Source of the DNA: Stieleria bergensis
GTDB taxonomy: Bacteria > Planctomycetota > Planctomycetia > Pirellulales > Pirellulaceae
Assembly: GCA_007745635.1 (NCBI GenBank)
Contig: CP036272.1
Coordinates: forward strand, 1,344,792 to 1,408,791
Reading direction: 5' to 3'
Length of the DNA stretch: 64,000 nt
A program made the position numbers and the translations under genes. Positions 8,858-18,811 of the stretch are shown in pieces. The notes under the pieces were generated by a model that worked only from the letters and a program-made list of their open reading frames with translations, was not told the origin of the DNA and did not search any database. Numbering within the stretch: the stretch's first letter is position 1; the number at the start of each line of letters is the position of its first letter.

Positions 8858-9260
8858 TGGAAACGTCCCGATGGCAGGGGGGGAGGGAAGCGATTGGGGA
8901 GCCGATATCATAGTCCCCCGAGCACGATTGTGTGAATCGCTGACCGCAGGGCCCAGATCAGCGCTGGCGGCGGTTTGTACCCGTTTCAAGACGCGAGAGC
9001 GTGCCGCTGGCGGTCGGTTGAGGATTGCCAGATCCGGGTTGCACTGGTGGCGTTCTGTTGCGCTGTTGGTGCGTGGGCGTGGAAACGACACCCGGTCAAC
9101 GTGATCTCTTTGGTCGAAATTGCTGGCGGTTGGTGCCGCAGTTCGATCGCCGCGTTGGGGAAACGGAAAGGCGATTCGGATCAACGTGATCAGACGGCAG
9201 AGAGTGCCGTCCGCAAAAGACTGGCTACCGGATCGGTAGCCAGATGATGGTTGCCATCAA
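8858..9260. other. Intergenic region upstream of propeller/hydrolase gene
   Basis: About 400 bp between the 3' end of fliA and the start of the propeller/hydrolase gene, both on the minus strand. Frames running through it are extensions or shadows. A homopurine stretch of G residues (about 8878-8890) is the only striking composition feature. No terminator hairpin was recognised. Confidence 0.5.
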
Positions 9261-10082
9261 TTAGGCGGTGCCAAATTCAACGCGACGAGGTTCCAGTTGG
9301 TTCTTCAGTCGGTTGACGATGCTGGTATGCATTTGGCTGACGCGAGACTCCGACAGGTCCAATGTGGCACCGATCTCCTTCATCGTCAGTTCTTCATAGT
9401 AGTAAAGAATGATGATCAGGCGTTCGTTGCGATTGAGGCCTTTGGTGACCAGACGCATCAAGTCGTTCTTTTGAACGCGTCGAGTTGGGTCTTCGCCTTT
9501 TTTGTCTTCAAGGATGTCGATTTCGCGAACATCCTTGTAGCTATCGGTCTCGTACCACTTTTTGTTCAGTGAGACGACACCGACGGCATTGGCGTCGGAT
9601 TCCATCTTTTCGACTTCAGCGATGGAAAGCTCCATGTGCTCGGCCAGTTCCTGAACGGTGGCTGGGCGACCATGTCTGGTTTCCAATTGCTTCTTGGCGA
9701 CGGCTAACTTGCTGGCTTTGCTACGAACCAGACGCGGTACCCAGTCCATGGTGCGAAGTTCGTCCAGCATGGCACCACGGATCCGTGGCACGCAGTAGGT
9801 TTCAAACTTAACACCACGTTCCATGTCGTAGGCATCAATGGCATCCATTAAGCCAAAGATGCCGGCACTGATCAGGTCATCAAGCTCAACGCCATCGGGC
9901 AATCGTTGCCAGATGCGTTCGCCGTTGTAACGAACCAGGGGCATGTAGCGTTCAACCAATCGGTTGCGCAGAGGTTCGTAGTTATCCGCATCCTTAGGGG
10001 TTTGTTTGATTTGTTTCCAAACCTCTAGGATTTCATCGTCTGTTGAAACTGCGGCTGGCATCCAATCCTCCGTGAACTTCAA
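9261..10082 (-). CDS. fliA: RNA polymerase sigma factor FliA/WhiG family
   Basis: A sigma-28 class factor of 273 residues. It shows region 2 (MPLVRYNGERIWQRLP through the ELDDLISAGIFGLMDA helix), region 3 (about 130-185) and region 4 (LNRNERLIIILYYYEELT with the helix-turn-helix ending in SESRVSQMH). In flagellate bacteria FliA transcribes late flagellar and chemotaxis genes. Its place after flhA and flhF supports that role. A 289-bp gap separates it from flhF, so it may have its own promoter. No anti-sigma factor FlgM is visible nearby. Confidence 0.93.
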   Translation of the reverse strand: MKFTEDWMPAAVSTDDEILEVWKQIKQTPKDADNYEPLRNRLVERYMPLVRYNGERIWQRLPDGVELDDLISAGIFGLMDAIDAYDMERGVKFETYCVPRIRGAMLDELRTMDWVPRLVRSKASKLAVAKKQLETRHGRPATVQELAEHMELSIAEVEKMESDANAVGVVSLNKKWYETDSYKDVREIDILEDKKGEDPTRRVQKNDLMRLVTKGLNRNERLIIILYYYEELTMKEIGATLDLSESRVSQMHTSIVNRLKNQLEPRRVEFGTA

Positions 10083-10371
10083 TTCTGCGCCAGCGACTTC
10101 CCGTCGCTTTGATCCAGTTGTGGCGTTGTGATCGAACCACTAACACAGTCAGCTTCCTTGCTAACAGGTAAGTGGAAACGATCAAAGGTCAGCCGCGTCT
10201 AAAATGATTGATGTTGCCAAAGGCAGCGTTCAATCATTCTGATTGCCTCAAACACGGTTCCCTATTCGTCGAAAACAGACTCTGAAAAAAACGCTCAAGT
10301 GCTTTTCTGTCAGTTCGTTATTCGACTTACTCCTTATCGGTTGCTCAGTGAGAACAACTTAAATGTTTTTT
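10083..10371. promoter_or_regulatory. Gap between flhF and fliA, likely fliA promoter region
   Basis: 289 bp between two same-strand flagellar genes. Read on the minus strand, it has a T-run at about 10284-10290 after GCACTTGAGCG, which forms only a weak structure. No flhG-like gene fits here. I could not identify a convincing sigma-28 or sigma-54 promoter. Confidence 0.35.
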
Positions 10372-11568
10372 TCAAGCTGCTTCTAACTGAGTGATTTGGT
10401 GTGCGGCAGGTAATAACTTGTGGCCAAGTTTTTCACTGCTCGCCACAGCAATATCATCCGGCACGTTTTGGCCGTAAGTGATGTAGCTGATCGGTAGTTG
10501 TCCCTGTTGTTGCCAGCGGTCATTGTTTTCCGCCGCAATGGCTGCAACTGCACCTGCGGTGTAGGGGGTTTCATCCAGCTTTGTCAAGATCGCTGCGTTG
10601 GGTCGCGTGACGCGAAAACCTTCAATCACAGATTTGACAACTGCATAGGTGCTGGTGGCGCTAATGACCAAGTGTGTTTCATCAATCGGGACACTGCTCA
10701 GCATCTGGCTTAACTCGCCAAGACGACTGTCACCCGATGGGCTACGTCCAACGGAGTCGATCAGGACTAAATCGACGTTCCCGAGCTGGGCGATGGAGTC
10801 GCTTAAGTCCGTTGATGAACGAGCGACATGCATTGGTAATCGCATCAGTTCAGCGTAGGCTTGCAACTGATCGACCGCTGCGATGCGAAACGTGTCCAGT
10901 GTCAGCAGGCCGACTTTGCAGCCTTGTTGGATCCCGAAGCCCGCGGCAAGTTTAGCGATGGTCGTGGTTTTTCCGACGCCCGTGGGACCCACCAACGCGA
11001 CGGTGCGTTTAGTGCCAGGGGATGCCTGGATGGGACCACTGAAGCTTAATTCACGGGTGATGGCCAGTTCTAGCTGTTGTCGATATTGATCGAGACCGGC
11101 CAGGCTGCCACGGGTGTCCGTTGTTCCAGCCATGAACGCGTTGGCGGATTGAAGCCAGCGTTTGGTGACTTGGGCTGGGATGCCACATTGATCGAGCGTG
11201 CGCTGCAACATCATCAACGGTTCGGCTGATGTGGGAGCGTTTGACGCGACCAGGCCGGGGATGCGTGTGCTGGCACTCGAATCTGCGTCGTGAATTCTAT
11301 AGCGTCCGCGAGGAGCGGTTGCCAGTGAATCAATCGCTGAATTCGCCTCGTGTGCCGCCAGCAAGTTTGGCTGGCTGCTCTCACTTGACTCACTGCTCGC
11401 AGCCTCGGTTGCGACGGCTTCGACTTCCACGTAACTGCGTCCCAACCAACCCATCCATCCGTCGCGTCGCTGTCGCGTTCGCAGGACGGACGCCTCAGGA
11501 CCTAGCTGCGCGCGGATTTCGTCTAACGCGGCTTGTAGGTTTGCGGCTCGAAAGGTTTTGATTTGCAT
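10372..11568 (-). CDS. flhF: Flagellar biosynthesis SRP-type GTPase FlhF
   Basis: FlhF is the SRP-family GTPase that sets flagellar position and number. The N-terminus MQIKTFRAANLQAAL is the FlhF B-domain start. A low-complexity Ser/Ala linker follows (about 50-115), then the NG domain with P-loop GPTGVGKTTT (194-203), DTFRIAA (225-231) and TKLDE. The G3 motif, normally DTAGR, reads DSVGR at 271-275. The gene lies 41 bp downstream of flhA, the classical order. The usual partner MinD-like FlhG is not next to it. Confidence 0.93.
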   Translation of the reverse strand: MQIKTFRAANLQAALDEIRAQLGPEASVLRTRQRRDGWMGWLGRSYVEVEAVATEAASSESSESSQPNLLAAHEANSAIDSLATAPRGRYRIHDADSSASTRIPGLVASNAPTSAEPLMMLQRTLDQCGIPAQVTKRWLQSANAFMAGTTDTRGSLAGLDQYRQQLELAITRELSFSGPIQASPGTKRTVALVGPTGVGKTTTIAKLAAGFGIQQGCKVGLLTLDTFRIAAVDQLQAYAELMRLPMHVARSSTDLSDSIAQLGNVDLVLIDSVGRSPSGDSRLGELSQMLSSVPIDETHLVISATSTYAVVKSVIEGFRVTRPNAAILTKLDETPYTAGAVAAIAAENNDRWQQQGQLPISYITYGQNVPDDIAVASSEKLGHKLLPAAHQITQLEAA

Positions 11569-11609
11569 CAGGAACAGAAAGGCTGTCAGGTGTGGTGAAG
11601 GAGGGTGAC

Positions 11610-13811
11610 TTAGGCGGCGTTGGTCTTTGTGGCGGGGGTGGTCCCTGTGGTGGTGGTGAAGGTGCTGGCCGTGAGGCTCGCGTCGCGGTGACTTGTCGCT
11701 GGCAGTGGCGAAACCACTGTCGGGGCCAGAGTTGTGTTGTGGTCGATCTCGGTGGTTGCCAAAAAGGGAACGTTGATCTCGGCAGCTTCCATCGCAACCT
11801 TGGCGTAACGTCGCAGTTGTGGTGGGACAACAACAACCGGCGGATAACCGTTTCTGATCAGTTCTTTAACCCCTTGACGAATCGCATTGCAAGTGACGTC
11901 TGGCACTTTGTTCCAGACAGGCAAGAATTGTTTTCGTAAGCTCGGTAAATCGGTGTGCTGCGACTGTGAAACATTGCTCGCATGAAACTCGTTCACGCTG
12001 TTTTGCCACTGCATCAGGATGCTGTCGCTAGGGACCACAGCGTGCAATTTGCCCGCGCTGTCTTTCAGTGGTGCGCTGATCGTGCGAGCCAGTCGACCGC
12101 GGATCGCTTCAATGTGAATGCCCGTGTCACTGCTCTTCTCCGCCGCCGCGCCCATGGCTTCTAAGATGATTCCCAGTTGGCGAATCGGTATGCCTTCACG
12201 TAACAAGCCTTGCAAGACACGTTGAATGTCGGCGATCGCGATCCGGTTGGGGATCAGGTTGTCGATCAGCGCTGGAGCCACCTGGCGAAGCTCTTCAATC
12301 AAGTGCTGAGTGGCATCGTGTGAGAGCAGCTCATCGGCGTGCGTTTTCGCGGTGGCTTCTAAGTGGGTCGCTAAAAAGCCTGCGGCAGTTTGAGTTTTGT
12401 AACCATAGATCAACGCCTGCTCGCGCTGTTCGGGATCGATCCAGACGGCCGAGGTGCCGATCGTTGGCAAGGTGGCTGGTTCCCCAGGCAGGGTGCCGGT
12501 GGTGGGTTGTTCGGCGAACGCATACAGTTTGTCAACGTGCAAGGTGCCGCGAGCAACGAAGTCACCAAACAAACGCAGTTCGTATTCTTGGGAACCCAGT
12601 GTTGCATCGTCACGCACGCGAACCTTGGGCAGCACAATGCCGACCTCGGCAGCCATTTGATTTCGTAGGCTAGCGATACGCTGCATCAGGTCACCGCCCC
12701 GACTGGGGTCGGCCAGTGGCAATAGTCCCAGCCCAATGGCGACTTCAAACGGGTCCACGCTCAGGAAGTCTTCCACTCGCTTTTGCGTGCCAGCCTGAGC
12801 TTCTTTAATGGATTGTTGTTGTGCCAGCTGTTGTTCCTGTTCCGCTTGCTGTTGTTGTTGCCGGTACAGATTCCAGGCAATCGTCAAGCAAACAGCGCTA
12901 AGCAAGATCAAGGGCATTCGAGGCAGACCGGTCAGGGTCAACGCCAACAGAAAGATGCCCGTTAGAACCAGCGACTGATAATTCCCCAGCAACTGGGTGA
13001 CCACGTTGTCCGAAAGGTTGCTGCGCCGTGTCCCGCGAGTGACCAAAATGCCAGCCGCCAAGGAGATCAGCAAGGAAGGGATTTGACTGACCAAGCCATC
13101 ACCAATGGTCAGCTTGGTCAGTGTGGAGGTCGCATCAGCGAATGGCATCCCAAAGACCACCACGCCCAGGTACAGACCACCGATCAGGTTGATGGCGGTG
13201 ATGATCAGGCCCGCGATTGCATCGCCACGAACAAACTTCCCTGCCCCGTCCATCGCCGCGTAAAAGTCTGCTTCGGCGATCAGGTTTTCCCGTTTCTCAG
13301 CAGCCTCTTGAGCATCAATCTTGCCGCCGTTGAGATCCGCTTCGATGGCTGATTGTCGCCCCGGCATCCCGTCGAGCGCGAAGCGGGCCGCCACTTCGCT
13401 GATCCGAGTGGCTCCCTTGGTGATGACAACAAACTGAACGACGATCAAAATGGCAAAAATGACCAGCCCGACTTCGATCTGATTGCCGGCAACGAATTGC
13501 CCAAAGACTCGGATCACGTCGCCAGCTGCGCTTGGGCCATCGGTTACCGCGTTGGTCAGAATCAGTCGCGTCGTGGCAATGTTTAACACTAAACGCGACA
13601 GCGTGGTTGCCAGCAGAATGGTGGGAAACACGCTGAATTCCAACGGCGTGCTGATGCGCAGTGCCGTGACGAAAATGATCACCGCCAGGGCTAGATTGCC
13701 CGCCAGCAACATGTCCATCGCTACCGGTGGCAGCGGCATGAGGATCACCGCCAGGCACAATAACAGCCCAACGGGGAGCAACCACGGACGTGTACGTTCC
13801 AACCAAGCCAC
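11610..13811 (-). CDS. flhA: Flagellar biosynthesis protein FlhA
   Basis: A 733-residue FHIPEP-family export-gate protein of the flagellar type III apparatus. Eight membrane segments occupy the first 330 residues, including the conserved loop RISEVAARFALDGMPGRQ-like region and KREN. A Gln-rich linker (about 318-345) leads to the cytoplasmic domain that docks chaperone-substrate complexes. The C-terminal 40 residues are Thr/Ala/Pro rich. The start is GTG at 13811. It heads the flhA-flhF-fliA series. Confidence 0.96.
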   Translation of the reverse strand: MAWLERTRPWLLPVGLLLCLAVILMPLPPVAMDMLLAGNLALAVIIFVTALRISTPLEFSVFPTILLATTLSRLVLNIATTRLILTNAVTDGPSAAGDVIRVFGQFVAGNQIEVGLVIFAILIVVQFVVITKGATRISEVAARFALDGMPGRQSAIEADLNGGKIDAQEAAEKRENLIAEADFYAAMDGAGKFVRGDAIAGLIITAINLIGGLYLGVVVFGMPFADATSTLTKLTIGDGLVSQIPSLLISLAAGILVTRGTRRSNLSDNVVTQLLGNYQSLVLTGIFLLALTLTGLPRMPLILLSAVCLTIAWNLYRQQQQQAEQEQQLAQQQSIKEAQAGTQKRVEDFLSVDPFEVAIGLGLLPLADPSRGGDLMQRIASLRNQMAAEVGIVLPKVRVRDDATLGSQEYELRLFGDFVARGTLHVDKLYAFAEQPTTGTLPGEPATLPTIGTSAVWIDPEQREQALIYGYKTQTAAGFLATHLEATAKTHADELLSHDATQHLIEELRQVAPALIDNLIPNRIAIADIQRVLQGLLREGIPIRQLGIILEAMGAAAEKSSDTGIHIEAIRGRLARTISAPLKDSAGKLHAVVPSDSILMQWQNSVNEFHASNVSQSQHTDLPSLRKQFLPVWNKVPDVTCNAIRQGVKELIRNGYPPVVVVPPQLRRYAKVAMEAAEINVPFLATTEIDHNTTLAPTVVSPLPATSHRDASLTASTFTTTTGTTPATKTNAA

Positions 13812-14128
13812 AGTTGGCGTGTTCCAAAAAGGTGGGCGAAGCGGCCACTTCCCTGTGGCTCTGCGGCGAAGGTAAACAATTGTTCCCGCTGGAATCCAGA
13901 TGATTCATGAAGACTTTACCGAGAACCTGAGTTTCACGCCGTGAAACAACGCCACCTGGCGTGTTGACGCCAGTCCATTGGCACTGGATCGATCGATGCC
14001 AGCTACTCTGCAGTTTCACCCAACAATCACAATCACCTCAAATCTGAACGCTCGCTGCATCAAGCTGGGAACGCTATGCTTTTCAGCACGTGCAAACCAC
14101 TTCTCATTGTGATTCAGGATGCTTAGAA
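13812..14128. promoter_or_regulatory. Divergent promoter region between flhA and mtnA
   Basis: 317 bp separating the divergently read flhA and mtnA genes. The promoters of both should lie here. I found no clear sigma-54 (TGGCAC-N5-TTGC) or sigma-28 site. Frames crossing it show no family resemblance. Confidence 0.4.
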
Positions 14129-15190
14129 ATGACTGCTCCGGAAACCTTGCAGTTCGAAAACGAGACGCTGATTCTGATTGACCAGACACTTCTGCCGCAG
14201 GAGTTAACTTACTTTCACTGCCAGAGCGTCGCTCAAACATTTGATGCCATCAAGCGTTTGGTTGTGCGAGGTGCGCCAGCGATCGGGATCGCCGCAGCCT
14301 ACGGAGTCTGTCTGACCGCTCCGTCATCAGACCAAGGTCATCAGGCTGCGTATCAACCAGGAGCCAGTCAAGCGGATTACTTGGCCGCGATTGATTATTT
14401 GGCGACCAGTCGGCCGACGGCGGTGAATCTGTTTTGGGCGCTCGACCGAATGCGTGAGATTGTGGAGACGACGGCGTTGCCGCAACTGCGCGAGACCTTG
14501 CTGAGCGAGGCGCGAGCCATTCACGAGCACGATCGCACCATGTGTCACGCGATAGGACGTCATGGAGCCGGCTTGTTACAAGAGTCGCGATCCATCTTGA
14601 CGCACTGCAATGCGGGAGGCTTAGCCACTTCCACTTGGGGCACCGCATTGGCTCCCATTTACTGCTTGCAAGAACAAGGTCGCAAGCCCAAGGTTTTCGC
14701 CGATGAGACGCGTCCCTTGTTGCAAGGTGGTCGGCTGACAGCTTGGGAGCTCTCCCAAGCAGGTGTGGATGTGACCGTGATCACCGATTCGATGGCTGGG
14801 TCGTTGATGCGTCTTGGAAAAATCGACGCGGTGATCGTGGGCGCCGATCGAATCAGCGCCAGCGGTGACGTGGCCAATAAAATTGGCACCTACCCAGTCG
14901 CTGTGCTGGCCAAGCATCACGGTTTGCCTTTTTATGTTGCCGCGCCAACCAATACCTTTGATCTGAAATTGATGTCTGGAGATGACATCCCGATCGAGCA
15001 GCGAGACCGGGATGAGGTTGCAGCACCTTATGGGATCAAGATTGTTCCCGATCAGGCCAGCGTGCTGAACCCGGCGTTTGATGTCACTCCGGCTAGTTAT
15101 GTCGATGCGATCATTACAGAGCAAGGCATCATTGCTGAGCCCAATGCCGAAAAAATCGCGGAGCACTTTGCGTCCGCGTCGGCCAACTAG
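14129..15190 (+). CDS. mtnA: S-methyl-5-thioribose-1-phosphate isomerase
   Basis: MtnA converts methylthioribose-1-phosphate to methylthioribulose-1-phosphate in the methionine salvage pathway. It belongs to the eIF-2B-like superfamily. Diagnostic segments are RGAPAIGIAAAYG, THCNAGGLATSTWGTAL (with the catalytic Cys), ETRPLLQGGRLTAWEL and GADRI with the catalytic Asp. The ATG at 14129 has AGGA 12 bp upstream and gives the normal N-terminus; the 13-codon upstream extension is unlikely. No other mtn gene is in the window. Confidence 0.95.
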   Translation: MTAPETLQFENETLILIDQTLLPQELTYFHCQSVAQTFDAIKRLVVRGAPAIGIAAAYGVCLTAPSSDQGHQAAYQPGASQADYLAAIDYLATSRPTAVNLFWALDRMREIVETTALPQLRETLLSEARAIHEHDRTMCHAIGRHGAGLLQESRSILTHCNAGGLATSTWGTALAPIYCLQEQGRKPKVFADETRPLLQGGRLTAWELSQAGVDVTVITDSMAGSLMRLGKIDAVIVGADRISASGDVANKIGTYPVAVLAKHHGLPFYVAAPTNTFDLKLMSGDDIPIEQRDRDEVAAPYGIKIVPDQASVLNPAFDVTPASYVDAIITEQGIIAEPNAEKIAEHFASASAN

Positions 15191-15239
15191 CCGCCCGCTT
15201 GTGGCGGCTTCGCATCACCTGGCGTTTGCTTAAACGCCA
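15190..15239. terminator. Hairpins between convergent mtnA and PEPCK-like gene
   Basis: GCCGCC (15190-15195) pairs with GGCGGC (15203-15208). A perfect 8-bp stem TGGCGTTT/AAACGCCA with loop GCTT spans 15220-15239 and overlaps the 3' end of the minus-strand gene. No long T-run follows either hairpin, so termination is only a suggestion. Confidence 0.4.
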
Positions 15240-18200
15240 GCCAAACGATCCACCAGGGAGGGATCGTCCACGGAGACTCGCATCGGGTCTGCACCCAACG
15301 TGCCGACCAGCGACTTCAAGTATTCGGGCGATTCTGCGATCGCCAGCTGGTCCTGTGCGTAGCGCAAACGCTGTTCCAGTTGGCCATCTTCGCCGGTCGA
15401 ATCAGCTTGACGCTGCGTGATCGCCTCTTCGATGCGCTGCACAAACGCTTTCCAGTGCTGGATGTCACGATGTTGTTGCTCATCCAGGCGACGTTTGTAC
15501 CAATCGGTTTGCAGCATGTTTTCTAGCGTGAAGAGTTCACGCACGGTTGGGTCGTCGATGGTTTTGCCTTCGTAGGTCCCGGTGGCCAGGATGCTGACAA
15601 TGGCTTTCAGCGGAGGGCAGCACAGTTCATAGCCGCCGTCCTCAAGGTAACGCTGGGCAACACCCCGTTGTGCTTCGGCGATATGCAGAATGCCGTCGGC
15701 GTAGGATTCCATGTCTTGCGATTCAGGACGCAAAATTTCATCGCTAAATGCTTTGCTTGGCGTGTCGAAGACCCGCGCCATGTAAGTACGCACAAAGCGT
15801 TTCGTGATGCGATAACCTAAGCGGTTGGCTGGAATGATTTGGCCTTTGTATTCAAAGTCCTCAACCTTTTCCAGCATGCCGTTTTCAATCATGTGTTGCG
15901 GCGTGCGTTCTTCAGCAGTCAGACGGCACCAGATTTCTGGAACCAGCAAGGAGATGTCGTGACCGACCTCAAAGCGAGGTCCGATGTGTCCGGCCGCGGT
16001 GCTGAATCCACCCAGCCCGGTCAAGATCATCGACACGATCATGTTGTTCAGGTCAGTCGCTGGCATCAAGGCATTGAAGGGGCCCTTGGTCAATGCACCC
16101 TCGCTGCCGGCACCGGTTGTACTTGGGCTTTTCCCAGTCAACGAGCAGAGGTAGTCCATCACCAATTCAGGCAGTTCCTGATAATGGATCGGCGAATAGA
16201 CAGCCAGTGAGCGAATGCCGGTTTCTTTGTCCGGTGGATTGTTTCGGCGTCCGCCAAGTACCGCACCAACGGGCATGTGAATGGGCTCATCACCTTTCAA
16301 CCCGCGATAGAACTGCACGCCGCGTCGCGCTACATAGGTGTCGCGTGCAAAGACCATGTCGGGACGGTCTTGTAGGTAACGCGGGTTCTTGGTTTGCTTG
16401 CCATCGACAATTCGAGGATTCGACGTGCAGACAACGTAGCTATCGCCCGAGGCATAGCTCTTGCGCAGCAGTTCAGACATTGGACCGGTGAACTTGTCAA
16501 ATTCAATCGCATCCTGAACGATCTCTTTGACGTCTTCTTTGTCCAAGGGTTGAAAGTTGCTAATGAAGTTAGCGGGACGAGACAGGTCCCATTCGGTTTG
16601 CTTGTCCAAGCCGCGATGGATCGCGTCATCGGGACGCTGGAACAATCGATACTCGCAGTTTTCAATGAACTTGAAGCTGGTCGGAGTACCGGGAACATCG
16701 CCCACGTTGCTGACTTGATCGGCTGGAACGACGGTGCTCACGCTGATGTCGTCTTCGCGCTGAACTTTGGCCGCTGCGATGAAGTCCTGACGTAGCTTAA
16801 AGGTTCGCCAGCGAGAATCATCCAGTCCGACTCGCAAGTAAGTCCCGACCAGTCGACGATCGCCGATCTTCAGTTCATGTCCCGGCGAGCCATTGACAAT
16901 GTCCACGCCAAACCGCTTTCGCCAGTCGGTTTGCTGGTCATTGGAGGTGAATCGCTTGATGATCAGCACCATTGAATAAACGTTCTCGGGGATCTCTGCC
17001 AACCATTCGTTGTACTCGTTGTTGTACTCCGGCGATGGCGAGAGCAGTTTGATCACGCTCCCCAAACTGCGGCGTGGGTCCAGCACACTGCGGCTGACAT
17101 AATCTGAATAGTCTGTGCGGCCTTGGTACTGTGCCGACCAGCGAGTGGAATAGTCTTTGCCAAAGATCTCGTCCAGCTTGCCAAAGTCCTGGTCTCGGTC
17201 GCCGATAAAGATCGGTCCATACAGCATGTAGTCGCGTAGGCTCTTGCTGATTTCGCTTTTTCCTCCACCGCTGACGGTGCAGGGTTTGTGGCAGAAAACG
17301 CCTTCTCCTACGGTGCCGACCAATCGCCATGAAGGTGCATTGGGGTGCTTGCGAAGCTGAATCTTGTAGCCGCTTGGGGCAATGTAGATCTGCTCAGGCG
17401 ACAACGGAATTCGATGCTCGCCCTCCGCTGTTTCCCATTTGATGCAGCGTTCAGCGAGTGTTGCCTTGGCGTTTTCGGGAATGTAAATGATCGAGGGATC
17501 GTTCTTGTCGATGCCGTAGCCTTCGGGCTGTGGCTCAACAAATTCGCTGTAGTCTCGGGCGACATCTGCAAACGTACGACCGTTGTAGCGTCGGCTGTTG
17601 ACTTGAAACTCTTCACCCAGTGAATAGGACGCAAACGCCAACGCGCCGCCGGCATGCTCCTCTTCTGTTTTGCCCATCATGTTACAGGCATAGCTGATCT
17701 GCGTTTTGACTTCTTTCTTGCAATAGCCGTAGTAGTTGTCGGCGATCAAAGTGACCACAACGCCATCGCGATTGCGACAAGTCAGTTTGAATGCACTGCC
17801 ACTGTTGTACTTTTCAGATTCGTCGGTCCAGCTCATGTCATCGGCAATTTGACGCTCGGTCGCTTGATCGCGATGCGGAAGTCCAAGCTCTTTCTTGGTC
17901 AACTGCGTCAAATGTGGAGCCAAAATCACGCAACCGGTATGTCCCGTCCAAGAAACGGGGTCAATGCCCGCATCGTTCTGTGGGATCAGCGGATCGCCCG
18001 CGTTGCCAAAGATCGATTCCACAAAATCCAAGTTGCTGACCAAGCAGCCAGGAACAAAGAAGCGTGTTTCCATGGTTCTGGCTTCACAGACTCCGGGAAC
18101 CGCAGGGCAAACCAAGGGGCGGAGCATCAATGAGACCCAAGTGTGGGCCGGACGCTCGAGATCGCTGGTGTATGGCAGAAGCGTCAACTCATCCGGTGGC

Positions 18201-18811
18201 GACATCGCGGCACGAAACATGTTGACGAACACGTTTCGCGGCACTGCACGTTTATCACCTGGAATGGGCAGGCCGTCTTGGACAACATGAAACGTGCCCG
18301 CCGTCGTGCGGCGGTCGGCACGAGGGTTGTTCAGGATGCCGTTGGTCGATCGATAGGAGTCCACCAATTCATTCTGGAAATGATCGCCGTTGGCAGGAAC
18401 GCTTAGCTCGCGTGCCATCCCATGGCGATCCAATGTCAAACTATTGGACGGTAAACGCAGAGGCTCTTGGCCGTCTAGCAAGTCACCAAAGTAACGCTGC
18501 AAAAAGCCTTCGATGCGAGAATCAATCGGTGCACGGTAACTGGACAGCAGACGCGACTTCTCTTTGATACTGCCCAAAATCCCCATCGAGAATTCAGACA
18601 TCGACGTGGCGATGCCGTCAGCCGAGTTGTCTTCCGGATTCAAAAGCCCCGCCGCGGCAAGCTGCAATGCTAAGTAACTTTTCAGGTTGTCTCGCTCCGC
18701 TTCGCTCGAAGACTTCGTTTTGTCCCATCCGACGGCACGTTGTAAATCGGCCGCAGAAGTCAGTAGCGAGAGGTTCTCGTTGAAAAGGGATTTTTCTTGA
18801 CGCGAAGACAT
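15230..18811 (-). CDS. Putative PPi-type phosphoenolpyruvate carboxykinase
   Basis: A 1193-residue cytoplasmic protein. Its length and motifs fit the PPi-dependent PEP carboxykinase family (roughly 1100-1200 residues, known from Entamoeba, propionibacteria and others), which interconverts oxaloacetate plus PPi with PEP, CO2 and phosphate. Seen: YYGYCKKEVKT (360-370), which resembles the GTP-PEPCK YGGN...KK segment; EEHAGG (384-389), matching the metal-binding His; and a P-loop-like TVSGGGKSEISKS (512-524) followed by FIGDRDQDF. The alignment to PEPCK motifs is by eye. Most databases would call this hypothetical. AGGAG lies 11-15 bp before the ATG. The upstream neighbours include ppdK, another PPi-linked PEP enzyme. 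Confidence 0.65.
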   Translation of the reverse strand: MSSRQEKSLFNENLSLLTSAADLQRAVGWDKTKSSSEAERDNLKSYLALQLAAAGLLNPEDNSADGIATSMSEFSMGILGSIKEKSRLLSSYRAPIDSRIEGFLQRYFGDLLDGQEPLRLPSNSLTLDRHGMARELSVPANGDHFQNELVDSYRSTNGILNNPRADRRTTAGTFHVVQDGLPIPGDKRAVPRNVFVNMFRAAMSPPDELTLLPYTSDLERPAHTWVSLMLRPLVCPAVPGVCEARTMETRFFVPGCLVSNLDFVESIFGNAGDPLIPQNDAGIDPVSWTGHTGCVILAPHLTQLTKKELGLPHRDQATERQIADDMSWTDESEKYNSGSAFKLTCRNRDGVVVTLIADNYYGYCKKEVKTQISYACNMMGKTEEEHAGGALAFASYSLGEEFQVNSRRYNGRTFADVARDYSEFVEPQPEGYGIDKNDPSIIYIPENAKATLAERCIKWETAEGEHRIPLSPEQIYIAPSGYKIQLRKHPNAPSWRLVGTVGEGVFCHKPCTVSGGGKSEISKSLRDYMLYGPIFIGDRDQDFGKLDEIFGKDYSTRWSAQYQGRTDYSDYVSRSVLDPRRSLGSVIKLLSPSPEYNNEYNEWLAEIPENVYSMVLIIKRFTSNDQQTDWRKRFGVDIVNGSPGHELKIGDRRLVGTYLRVGLDDSRWRTFKLRQDFIAAAKVQREDDISVSTVVPADQVSNVGDVPGTPTSFKFIENCEYRLFQRPDDAIHRGLDKQTEWDLSRPANFISNFQPLDKEDVKEIVQDAIEFDKFTGPMSELLRKSYASGDSYVVCTSNPRIVDGKQTKNPRYLQDRPDMVFARDTYVARRGVQFYRGLKGDEPIHMPVGAVLGGRRNNPPDKETGIRSLAVYSPIHYQELPELVMDYLCSLTGKSPSTTGAGSEGALTKGPFNALMPATDLNNMIVSMILTGLGGFSTAAGHIGPRFEVGHDISLLVPEIWCRLTAEERTPQHMIENGMLEKVEDFEYKGQIIPANRLGYRITKRFVRTYMARVFDTPSKAFSDEILRPESQDMESYADGILHIAEAQRGVAQRYLEDGGYELCCPPLKAIVSILATGTYEGKTIDDPTVRELFTLENMLQTDWYKRRLDEQQHRDIQHWKAFVQRIEEAITQRQADSTGEDGQLEQRLRYAQDQLAIAESPEYLKSLVGTLGADPMRVSVDDPSLVDRLAGV

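Noticed and set aside
8858-9184. Upstream extension of the propeller/hydrolase gene
   Set aside because: It would bury a clear signal peptide behind over 90 residues of low-complexity sequence.
13812-14128. Sigma-54 or sigma-28 promoter for flhA
   Set aside because: A TGGCAC occurs near 13978, but no matching second element follows at the right distance.
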